A stretch of DNA of 64,000 nucleotides from NCBI GenBank assembly GCA_946811185.2, contig OX328105.1:40040845-40104844 (forward strand), in the 5' to 3' direction. The DNA is from Hippopus hippopus. Its lineage: Eukaryota; Mollusca; Bivalvia; Cardiida; Cardiidae. Both the position numbers and the translations under genes were made by a program. Positions 39,796 through 50,600 of this stretch are shown in pieces; within the stretch, counting starts at the first letter, position 1, and the number at the start of each line of letters is the position of its first letter. The notes under the pieces are model-generated. The model was given only the letters and a program-made list of their open reading frames with translations, made no database searches and had not been told where the DNA came from.

Positions 39796-40525
39796 TATTT
39801 ATATAAAATGTTGAAAGCGATAATATTTTGTAGTCTAAACAAGAGAAATGGATAGTCCGTTGATTTAAATCTGAAACCCCATATAGTTTGAATTTATTAA
39901 AAAAATCCACCCCCCCCACCCCCACCCCCAAAAAAAAATGTCAAAATGCTTTTTTGTCATCCTCCTGCTTGAACTACCAAGTAGATGACTTTTATAACAA
40001 GGTCAATTCAAATTTCAAACCTTCCATTCCTCCTTCAAAAAAAGGCAATTCCAGCTTCATTATGAGTGGCGAAGTATGTGCTGTAACTGCTTTCGTTGAG
40101 AAGTTGGTAAAGGGTTAGCTGGGTGTTCTTTGATCTCGGTATTTCACGGACAAAGTGGGTGACCTACAGAAGCGTTTCGACACACATGTTAGGCGCAGAT
40201 TAACACAAACGTGTCATATTAAAGTCTCGTTCCTATTCAACCGTATGTTGATCATTTGTACAAATAGGATTTGGAATTATTAAAAAAATGTTACAGAGGG
40301 TAAGTCCATACTAAATTCGACGCCTAATGACGTACGTTTCCTGTCCGAGCACATTCTGTTCTCATATGTCACTGTTTTAACTGCATGTCGGAATTAATTG
40401 TTTTTTTTTTTAATTCCTTGTCCTGTAAAACCAGTGATAAGCATATTTCATGATCCACGGTAAAACCAAGGCAGTCTGCAAAAAAATCTGTTATTTCTAT
40501 CGCGGGGCTTTGTTTTGGTCAGTAA
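39796..40525. other. Unassigned intergenic sequence
   Basis: C-rich then A-rich tract at 39906-39937; a MITE right-end scrap GGTAAAGGGTTAGC at 40105-40118. Nothing else seen. Confidence 0.45.
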
Positions 40526-41013
40526 TAACATTTTGAAAGTGACTATTTACCCGACCGTCGTGTACGCACTGAAGAAATTTCATATTGCGAGGACGACTGT
40601 CGTGTACTCAATGAAGGAAACCTTCATGGGTGCCCGACAGTCGTGTACTCAATGAAGGAAAACTCGTTGGGTGCCCGACGGTCGTGCCCGGACTGATGAA
40701 ATTTCGTCTTGGGGGCACGATTACGTGCCCGCTATTTCCGATTTCTTCATTCAGTACACGACGCGGTCGTGTACGCACTGAAGAAACGGGATCTTACGTA
40801 CACGTGTTAATGGGTTGGACCAAAACGCAGACTGGTATGTGAACCGGCACGGCGTAAACCGTCTCAGTGGAGCAATAGTCATCTATACAGGGTGTCATGC
40901 CCGAAGGGTCGTATTATGTTATACACCCGGTCGTCCGTCCGTCTGTTAGCAATTATTTGTGTGCGCAACTCCTCCTACAATTCCCAACTGGATTAAATCT
41001 ACTTCAAACTTGC

Positions 41014-41567
41014 CACAATGAATCCCCATGATGTCTAGTTGTGCATGTGACTCAAAATTTGGATCGCTGTTTGTATTCTGAAATTATCTACCCTTGACTT
41101 CTGAAATAGCCAACTTTTCACTTGAATTTCTGTTCAGGCCATAACTTCCAAGCTATCAAAATCAAAGGACTGATAGTTCTGAGAGTGGCGTGGTGGATGA
41201 TGTGTTAGGAATTTTCACCATTACTAAGCTTTCAAAGGTAATCTATTAATAATTAATAGCTTTTTTAGTTAGTAAGTTGTGGCCTGGGCATTCAAACATA
41301 AAATTAACAAAGGGCAATAACTCAAAAAAGAGTAGTAGAGTTATGGTTCATATGCACCGCACCTTTTCCATATTTTTTTCTATCAGAGTATATACATGTA
41401 GTGTCTAGTTGATACCTTTAACTGCTTGGAAGTTACGGCTTGAACAAAAATTCAAAGTGAAAAGTTGGCTATTTCAGAAATCAAGTGCAGATAATTTTAG
41501 AACGCAAACAGCGACCCAAATTTTGAGAGTCACATACACAACTAGACATCATAAAGATTCATTGTGG
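41014..41567. repeat. Inverted repeat nested in the long-TIR element (arms ~140 bp)
   Basis: Left arm 41014-41153 (CACAATGAATCCCCATGATG, GCCAACTTTTCACTTGAATT) pairs with right arm 41424-41567 (AATTCAAAGTGAAAAGTTGG, CATAAAGATTCATTGTG), about 270 bp loop. It separates two direct copies of the outer arm sequence (40908-41020 and 41845-41960), as if inserted there. Confidence 0.75.
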
Positions 41568-42015
41568 TGAATGAGTCATTTCGACTACCGGTCATTTCGA
41601 CACCCGTTAATTTTGACACTTTTAGGTCGCTTCGACCGCAGGAGAATTTTTTTTTTTTTGCAAAACTTGGTCGTTTCGACAACCGATCAGTGCTTTCCTA
41701 GACAGTTTAACTGTTGTGTTTATCAATGTTCTACTTTCTGTATCCATGTTTGCTGCACCAGTGCACCTGTCCATGCCTTTCTAGTCATCCTTTTACCAGT
41801 GCTCCGCCAAGCGTAGCTGGCATCCTTTTTATATGCCAGAAAGCTCGTGTTACCTTATACTGTACACCCGGTCGTCCGTCTGTTTGCAATTTCTTATGTG
41901 CGCAACTCCTCCTACATTTTCCATCGGAATTAGATCTATTTGAAATTTGTCACAAAGGTATCCAGTCGTTTCGGCACCCGGTCATTTCTACACCCAGTCA
42001 GTTTGACACTTTTTC
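41568..42015. repeat. Inner arm segment of the long-TIR element with TTTCGACxxCCGGTCA repeats
   Basis: GTCATTTCGACTACCGGTC, GTCGTTTCGACAACCG, then GTAGCTGGCATCCTTTTTAT, ACACCCGGTCGTCCGTC and GTCGTTTCGGCACCCGGTC. The part 41808-42012 is the reverse complement of 43270-43498. Confidence 0.7.
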
Positions 42016-42301
42016 ATGTAAATGAAGGTCGGACTGCACAAACGTGAGGATTCACTTTTACCGATAGAGAAATATCTTTTCCCCAAAAATACCTTTGAAA
42101 TATCAAACGTTAGGATTTTACCTTTGGTTTTGAATTTACATATCATTTATTTAGCGGGATACGGGGTAAACTCGATAAGTACAATTAATGGTAAGCCAAG
42201 CTTTTCCACTGAAACTATGAAGGCGGTTGATTGTCTAAGAGTACACACCAAAGGACAAGAATTCTGACTCGATCACAACATTTGACGACGTGTGCGTGTA
42301 C

Positions 42302-42484
42302 TACTTGAAATCATTTGCAGGCAACAAATTCAATGTGACTCAATGTGATGGAGTTTTTCTTTGATCATATGGTTAAAATCATTGTGTGAAAAGGATAAAA
42401 TGTATGTGGGTTTTTTTTACAATATGTACAAAAGGCTTGTAACTGAAGGTCATTACAACTTGGGATTGTGTGGTAAAGGGTAAG
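42302..42484 (+). mobile_element. TTAA-MITE, truncated, inside the long-TIR element
   Basis: AATCATTTGCAGGCAACAAA ... GGGATTGTGTGGTAAAGGGT; core destroyed. Confidence 0.7.
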
Positions 42485-43260
42485 GGAGATTAATTGTACA
42501 GTAGATGAAAGATCGGACGGTATGGTTCGTGTAGTCAGATATTGATTTCTGTAGTTTATTTCAGTGGAGGGAAAAAATAAAAAATTATATAAAGTAATTT
42601 TTGATCGACCTGTGTCACATGTTGGATGCTGCCATCTCATACATGTATGGCACGAAACCGCCTGTTTTCTCCTCCCGACCACACCCCTACTTCCTTTAAA
42701 AACTCCAAATTATTCATTAAACTCCAAAAACAAACACACACAAAACAACTATTAACATATTCTTGTCACTGCAAATTTAAGTAGTCTATATAGTTATTTC
42801 CAACAGCACATATAGTATATGTAGCTGAATTTCAATTGCATCTGCTTTAAATACTTTTTGGGACACCCCTATCTAGATAACTCTTTGAATACATGTAGGC
42901 CTACTCAAATGAATTAGCAGTAATTTTTAACTGTTTTTAAATAAATTACATTTTTTAAAGAAACTGTTGACAACGGTATACAAATTGAAGCAAACAATCT
43001 ATCAGTGGGTATAATTTGCGAAATACAATTATGAAATTCAAACAAATCAAAAGAAATAATTAATTCCAAATAACAGACGTTTTGTTTCATAATTAGAATT
43101 TATTCAAGCAACAAGAAAAAACATAAAAGTACATAGAGATTCTGTTCTTAGAACACATAATAACACATTTCTATCTTCTTCAATTACCAATATCCGCAAA
43201 TAGAATTCCACCGCTGTATGTATCAAGATGACCATTTGTTGCCAAAACAAAAAAAAAATG
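42485..43260. other. Unassigned interior of the long-TIR element
   Basis: AT-rich, no coding frame with recognisable domain. This is where a transposase would lie in an autonomous element; none is seen. Confidence 0.5.
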
Positions 43261-43850
43261 TGTGTCGAATTGGCCAAAATATGGGTCGATACAACCAAAA
43301 AGTTTCGAACTGACTGTGTAGAAATGACTGGGTCCCGAAACGACTGGATACCATTGTGGCAAATTTCAAATAGATCTAATTCCGATTGAAACTGTATAGG
43401 AGGAGTTGCGCACACAAGAAATTCCAAACGGACGACCGGGTGTACAGTATAAGGTAATACGAGCCTTCCGACGTATAAAAAGGATGCCAGCTACGCTTGT
43501 GCATTTGTTCTGTAACACGCTGTATAAATGACTACTGCCGTGTGCTCCAGTGAGACTGTCTACGCCGTGCCGATTCACGTAAGAGTCTGCGTTTTGGCCC
43601 AACCCATTTACACGTGTACGTAAGAGTCCAATTCTTCAGTGCGTACACGACCGCGTCGTGTACTGAATGAAGAAATCGGAAATAGCGGGCACGTAATCGT
43701 GCCCCCAAGACGAAATTTCATCAGTCTGGGCACGACCGTCGGGCACCCAACGAGTTTTCCTTCATTGAGTACACGACAGTCGGCCTCGCAGTATGAATTT
43801 TCTTCAGTGTGTACACGACTGTCGGGTAAATATCATCGGCCTAACATTTT

Positions 43851-44626
43851 TTGTCTTTCGAAAGTGATAGTTGATGCAACTACCAGCACTGCAGATTTTT
43901 TAGCATATAAATGACGTTATCTTAACTGCAACAAGTTTAGGTGTCTTTTTCACCAATGTCCGAGAAATTCAACAGAAATTAATTGAAAAAAATTAATCCG
44001 TTACGTTTGCCAACAGTGTGCGATACAGAGCAGCAGGTCAGACATATTACTTATCTCCCGAGTAATAATTTTTAGGAGCGAGGTATTGCGATTTTGGAAA
44101 GTTAAATGTATGACGAAAATCACGAATGATTTTTTTTTTTTGTTCGGCCATTGTTATCAAAGGGACTCGGCACATGATAATTTGTGTTTAAAGACAACAT
44201 TTCGATAAAAAAAAAATAAGATCCGAATATCTGCATATACATATTTATATACAGATAATTGGATTTTTTATCGAAATGTTCCCTTTAAGTACAAAGAGTA
44301 GCACAATCATCACATGCCGAGCCACTATGATTGTTATGATCGTAGTCCCCGGAAATGGGGATTTCCACAAGGGAGATAATCTTCGAAGGGAAGTAACCGA
44401 GTTTCCGTAAAGGCCTATAGAAATGTTTTAGGATACTCAGGACATATTAAGATTAACACTAATTTCTAGTCTACGAATTACGTCATCCGATTTGTGTTGT
44501 TGTTGTTGAATAAAATCATCGAAACAGAAAGTAGCTACTCTTTCGGATTACAAGTTCAAAGCGAATTCGGGAGAATAATTTGAAGAGGGTTACACAAGTT
44601 AAAGAAATAACCACAGACAATCTAGC
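43851..44626. other. Upstream region of Aarsd1
   Basis: No TATA box near the start codon. ATTACGTCATCC at about 44484-44495 contains a CRE/ATF-like core. No TTAA-MITE in the 2.1 kb before the start codon. 44338-44425 may be an LTR scrap on the minus strand (see findings). Confidence 0.4.
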
Positions 44627-44665
44627 ATGGCTCTAGCTTGCCAAAGAAACAGCTACTTGCAGGAG
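44627..44665 (+). CDS. AARSD1: Aarsd1 exon 1 (start codon)
   Basis: 13 codons, MALACQRNSYLQE, donor GAG|GTAAAA. Chosen because the CQRxSY motif opens the family and the phase-0 junction joins exon 2 without a gap. It lies 4.3 kb from exon 2. Confidence 0.87.
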
Positions 44666-47600
44666 GTAAAAAAAACCACAGAATGCAATATCCATATGCA
44701 CAGCGTGCTTGAAGGTAGATGAATTCACAGAGGTGGACCGGATGTGTATGAATACCGGACCGGACGTGATTTCTTGAGATTCCCATTCTTTTCATATATT
44801 TACTTAAAGCCTTGTCACGCTAAACTGCAAAAAGTCAATAAAGAACAAAACTTTGCCCCCAAAAAGAAAGGGGGAAAAGCAGGACAACCCTCAAATAGAA
44901 GCTAGTCAACCACTATTACCTGAGCAACCAGCAGTAGCTCAGCTTGCTGGCGCACATAAGTCATAGTGAAATGAATGTTAATTTGTCTACTTTGTCTAAT
45001 ATATGTTCTGTTTTCTCATGCGAAGACTGGTTGATGTGTTAGAAGGGCCTTTGAAGCACAACAATCTCCATGTTAGTTTAGAACAGTCGTAGTAAGAGGG
45101 CAGTAAAATAAATAACACTGTGTAAGTGCTGTTGATGTGCCGTATAAGTGCAGTAGAGATGCAGCACTGACAATGAGAGAGTTCGAGCTGTGACCCCTGT
45201 GTGACATGAGTAAGAGTATGTATGTGTGTACCAGCTAGAGAGAGCGAGTATATAAACCCACCCCCAGCTGCATTGCATTACTTCTATCCTCTATGTTGTA
45301 GTAGTTTATAGAAAGTCATATAATAAAATATGTATTTAAATCAATTTTGGGATAACATGTTTATTTAACACTCTGTACTTGCCGACAAAGCTCCCGTGGT
45401 GTTATAGGAGATCTTACTGACCTGCTAGGACAACCCATGGTGATCCCACTGTGCTCTTATCAGAACTTTAAGCGGTGGCATTTGTTTTGTGCATGCTCAA
45501 AGTGCCTGCTGTTGCTCGGCATTCTAGAAGATCTCAGCGTGTGTACTGGTGATACCAATGCATTGCTGTAGTGATGCTTACGATCGTACTGCGTGCACCT
45601 CGGCATTCTGCATTTTTTTCTTGGATGCCATGCAGGGGTCAAATTTAACTTTTTTTTCAACTAGCAAAAATTTGCTAGTGACCATTTTTTCTACTAGCCA
45701 AAATCAATTTTGTACTAGCAATATTTTAACCCATTGCCACTCAGTCCCGTGTTTTAACGACTCTGAGATGAGAAACTTATGAAAACATTGTGGCAAAAGG
45801 AGAAATTGCTCATAATGAGCAATTTCTCCATTTCCCACAATGTTTTCTACATTATTAGAGAATTAACTTTCCTTTGTACCAAATGCAGACGCTTTCAATT
45901 TGGGAGAGTCTAAATATTGTTGAGTGGGTCTCCTCTGTTTGCTCATACAATATTATAGCTCAGACTCTACTCATTCTGCATGGCAAAGAAATATCCTTTG
46001 TTTGGACAAACTGTTTGATCATTAATTTATATTAAATATTCCGGCGATGTCACGGAATCCGGCCTATTGCCGAAAAAACTGGATATTTTCCGCTCCATAC
46101 TCTCAGCGAGGCAATGCAGACGTATAAACAACGTCAGAATCATCTACGCGCTTTAAATATCGGATACATGTATTTACAATATCGCAAAAAGCGTCTCTAC
46201 GAATACCGGTCACGTGGTCGGTGATACTCTCAAAGGATAGTTCTACACCGCATACGGCAATTCAGTGTACACGAAAAACGATCGCATTTATGGATTAATT
46301 CAGATTTTTAAGCGGTACGTTTACCCATTTTCCGGCGCACTCACAAATTATTTCGAGTGCTAGAATTTGGCACTCGCATTTTTTCATTTCAGCTTGCATT
46401 TTGCGAGTTTGCGACCGTTAAATTTGAACCTTGCCATGGGATTGTCACCCTGGTGTGACAGGGGTTTAAGCTTCATTAATACCTTTAGACAAGTATGTTG
46501 AACACAGTTATTTGAAATTCCCATGGCTAATAAAAGAACTATATTAAGAGTTTGGTGATCTTGCCACAGGAGTATTTAATGCAGCCAAGAGCTTGAGGAT
46601 CTGACATTGTAAAAGAAATTCTGCAGTACAGAAAACTATATAATCTGTTGCCTGCCTACTCCAACACTTTCTACCAACTAGGTCCTATGCGACTCGGTGA
46701 AGGTTTAGGATTTATAAATCTGGCAGTGTGTTGTTTGATTCTCGCTCAGATGCTGTGTAAAACACTTCAGAGCCCTGACCTTTATTATGGTGATACCTAG
46801 GCCACACATGAATAAGTGATTTGTCATGATATGGAGAAAAATTGTTGAAAGTGGTGTAAAATGGCATTTACTCATACCAACTTACGTCTTTTCCTCAGTT
46901 GCATATAAAGCGTTACTTATTTATGCAAGTTACAAGTGTAAAGCACAACACTGGATATACACATGTTAAAGACATGGGCAATGCTTTCTGGTTTGCACCT
47001 ACCCATTATTTGGAAGGTGGCTCCGATATTATTTGTATGATTGTGTCCTGCTTTGTAGTCGAGAGACAATCACAAAAATGAAAGGAGCTACCCTTCCAAC
47101 GAAGTTAGGTTTACACTTACATTAAGACTGACAGTGCTCTTGGGTTATAGATTTATAAGGACCCTACTTAAATTTCCTTTTTATTGGAGGTATGCTTTGT
47201 AAACAGGGTTCCTGCTGGGCTTCGCATTCGGCGCCATTTGCGATAGATTTTTAAATGTGGTGCAAGAACATGCCGATTGGCGAAAATGACTTGCGCCGAT
47301 ATTTCTCATATCGGGATGCCAAACATTTTAATACTGGTCCCCTGCACCGCAATGCGTACATGCATGACCGCCATCCATCGATAAAAATGAAATAAATCAG
47401 CAGGAATAAACTGAGGCATAGACGTAATCCAAATTACTTTACAAATCAATGTCATTTACACCTGACTATCCGAATATACATACACATCTGATAACGTAAA
47501 CTTACAGCTAGACGAAACTTGTCAATTAACTTGGGAAAACTGTAAGAAAGTGAAAGTATCGAAGACCAGTGTCTCATTTAAATCTTGATTGTTTTTAAAT

Positions 47601-50600
47601 GTCAAAATGAATCATAATCACCGGTGAAATCGATAGATTCTGTATTAATATAAAGCGGGTGTCCGAATGCCAACTGCGTCTGCACTGACTAAAACCCGGA
47701 TGCTTATATTATCGTCATCCTCGAAATTTTCTATGTTTTTCCTGCATTAATCGTCCACTTTTCAGGAAACTTGTTTTGTTTTTAACATTTTAACTTCTGT
47801 ATGTTTCAAAATGTAAATAGTTCCATCATGAAAAAATTGTTACAGATTTAGAAATTTCTCAAAATGAGCAATTTGTACTTTTGTCACAAGTTTTTTACAT
47901 ATTGATTTTGTTGTTGTTTGGTTTGTACTAGTTGTTTGGTTTGTACCATTTAAACTTCTATCTGTTTCAAAAAAGTATCTCTTTAAAACTTTGTTACAAT
48001 AGGAGAAATGGCTATCAATGACCTAGCTCTTCTTTTGTCACAGTGGTTTTTACAATTATTAAGGATAGATCCACTTAAACTTAATACATAATGATTTTTT
48101 TTTTGTTAACAAAATTAATTTTTGGAATATATTCACACAGTAAACATAGATATGAAATCTGTTGAAAACCGATGTTTTCTTGTTTATATAATTACTCATG
48201 ACACAACCATGCAATGATAATTCATTGACCAATTCTTGATTATGCCCGACATACTATACGTTCGTTTTAAAATGGGCACCAACTGGCTCCATTTATTTCA
48301 ATCTGGTGCAAACTTTTCTCATTTGGCGAAAGTGATGGCGTAAGAAAAAAAGTAGCCAGAGGGAACCCTGGTAAAGAAAATTTCATAAGTGTTAGGTAAA
48401 GTCTTCTTCCTCACTGAAGGACATCAAAACACAGGAATGTTTGGTATAGGGTTTACACTTTACCACACAATCCCATGTTTTAAAAATCCTGTGGAAAAAG
48501 ATTTTAAGAAATGTTATTAAAAAAAGTTGAGGGAAAAGGAGAAAATGCTGGTTAGCAGCATTTTATCCCTTTCTCACAATGTTTTATTTCCCTTTTATAG
48601 ACCAGTTTCCTCATTTGTGCCAAATTCCCTTTATAATCTGCAAATGCTTTCAGCTGGATTAGTCTATAATTTTATCAGTTAGTAAAAAGCTAACTCTTCA
48701 CCACACAATCCCAAGTTTTAATGATTTTAACAGAAAAGTTTTTTGAAAGCATAGTCGGAAAATGCGAAAATGCTTGTAACCAGCATTTACTCTTTTTCCA
48801 ATTATGTGTCCTACAAATTCCAAAATCCATCATTTGAGCCCCATTTAAATTGTCATCTGCAAATGCTTTGAATTTGGACTAGTCCAAAGTTTTGTCGTTT
48901 GATAAAGAGTGAGGAGCTCAGTCTTCGTTTCTGGATTTTTAAGCTTAGAACTACAGTGAAAAGTTGTGAACCTGCAAAGCTGAAAGTGTTGGAAAATGGA
49001 AAGAAAGTTGAGATCTATGGTTATGAGATCTTGCTGGAAGATACCGTATTGTTTCCAGAAGGAGGTGGACAAGTAAGGCTTTGATTGGTTTTATTTTTAG
49101 TTGAACTTTTGTTAACCATTTACCAAACGATCCCGGGTTTTCACTACCCTTGGAAAGAAGGCTTTTGAAAACATTGTGGGAAAAGGAGAAAATGCTGGTA
49201 ACCAGCATTTTTTGCTTTTCCCACAATGTTTTCTTCTCTATCAGAGAGGTTAAGTTCTATTGTACAAATTTTGAATCTGTTGCCTGCAGATGTTTTGAAT
49301 TTGACAAAGTCTAAAATTTTATTGTGTGGGAAAGGGTTAAAGAAAAGTTCTAGGTATTGGCAAAGCCCTGTGATTTTATTGTGTCATCTTTGTGGTGGGA
49401 AAAAATGGACGTCTTCTGATATCCCCAAAGATGTTTACTTCAAACTGGTGCTAGATGTTAACATTAAAGTAACAGTAAAACCTAAAAGTAAACAAAGAGG
49501 TGTTTAGATGCATTTAAATTTATATCATACCATTTAAAAGTATGGAAACTATTGTGAAGATGACAATCTGTCATCTAGCTGTGTCTTTTGTTTACTTTTT
49601 GCCTGATTTTAAAATCCTTTTTTCTGCCAGCGACTAACACATGGCTCGACCACACGATAACAGACTGTCCTCTCCACAATATTTTCCATACTTTTAATGG
49701 TATGATTTAAATTTAAATGTATTGTAACACCTGCTTTGATATGTTGGCCTTTACTGGGCTTTAAAGCACAGGCCTTTGAAGCTACCGTACATTGGTCTTT
49801 CATGAATCACCAAAATTTGCATTGGGCATCACCTCTATATCATATAATATGATAATAGAGGCAGTGAGCCAACTACCAGTATTTTGAGTAACGGTGTTCC
49901 ATGATTGAATGATGAAAATTTTGTCATTCCTTGATGGACAATTGCACTTCAGTGGCCTATGCATTAACCCTTTACCAAACAATCCCGGGTTTTAATGACC
50001 CTTGGAAAGAAGCCTTTTGAAAACAGTGTGGGAAAAGGAGAAAATGCTGGTAACCAGCATTTTAACCTTTTCCCACATTGTTTTCTACTCTATCAAGGAC
50101 AAATTCCACCATTTGAGTCGTCTCTAATTTGTCGTCTGCAAATGCTTTCAATTTGGACAAGTCTAAAATTTTGTCGTTTCTTAAAGAGTTAAGCATCAAA
50201 GACGTACCAGAAGGGCAAATGACCCTTACAATAGTTTTTATACTTATGCCCCTTTTGCAAACATAGAGCTTTTACTGGAAAAAAGCAGCCATATGTTGGT
50301 ACCCACTGTCTGTGTTGTTCTTCCCTGGAAGAGCAGTTTTCTCACAACACCTTTGGTTAGGTCCCTTCTGACAGTGCCAGTTAACTCTTTACCACACAAT
50401 CCCGACTTTTAACTACCCTAAGAAAGAAGCCTCTTGAAAACATTGTGGGAAAAGGAGAAAATGCTGGTAACCAGCATTTTCTCCTCTTACCACAATGTTT
50501 TCTACCATTCCAAAATCAAATTTCAATTTTTCAGTCATATTTATTTTGTTGTCTGCAAATGCTTTCAATTTGGACCAGTCTATAATTTTGTTGTTTGGTA

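Larger units (their letters stand above)
40535..43841. mobile_element. 3.3 kb long-TIR element, Mutator-like or foldback (non-autonomous)
   Basis: Flanked by an exact 9 bp direct repeat TAACATTTT (40526-40534 and 43842-43850). Arms start near TATTTACCCGACCGTCGTG on the left and end CACGACTGTCGGGTAAATA on the right. They are built of repeated pieces such as GTCGTGTACTCAATGAAGGA, GGGGGCACGATTACGTGCCC and ACGCAGACT/AGTCTGCGT. The right arm (about 43270-43838) pairs with left pieces 40551-41020 and 41808-42012. No transposase frame is visible inside. A 9 bp duplication and long TIRs fit Mutator-like elements; a foldback composite is the alternative. Confidence 0.7.
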
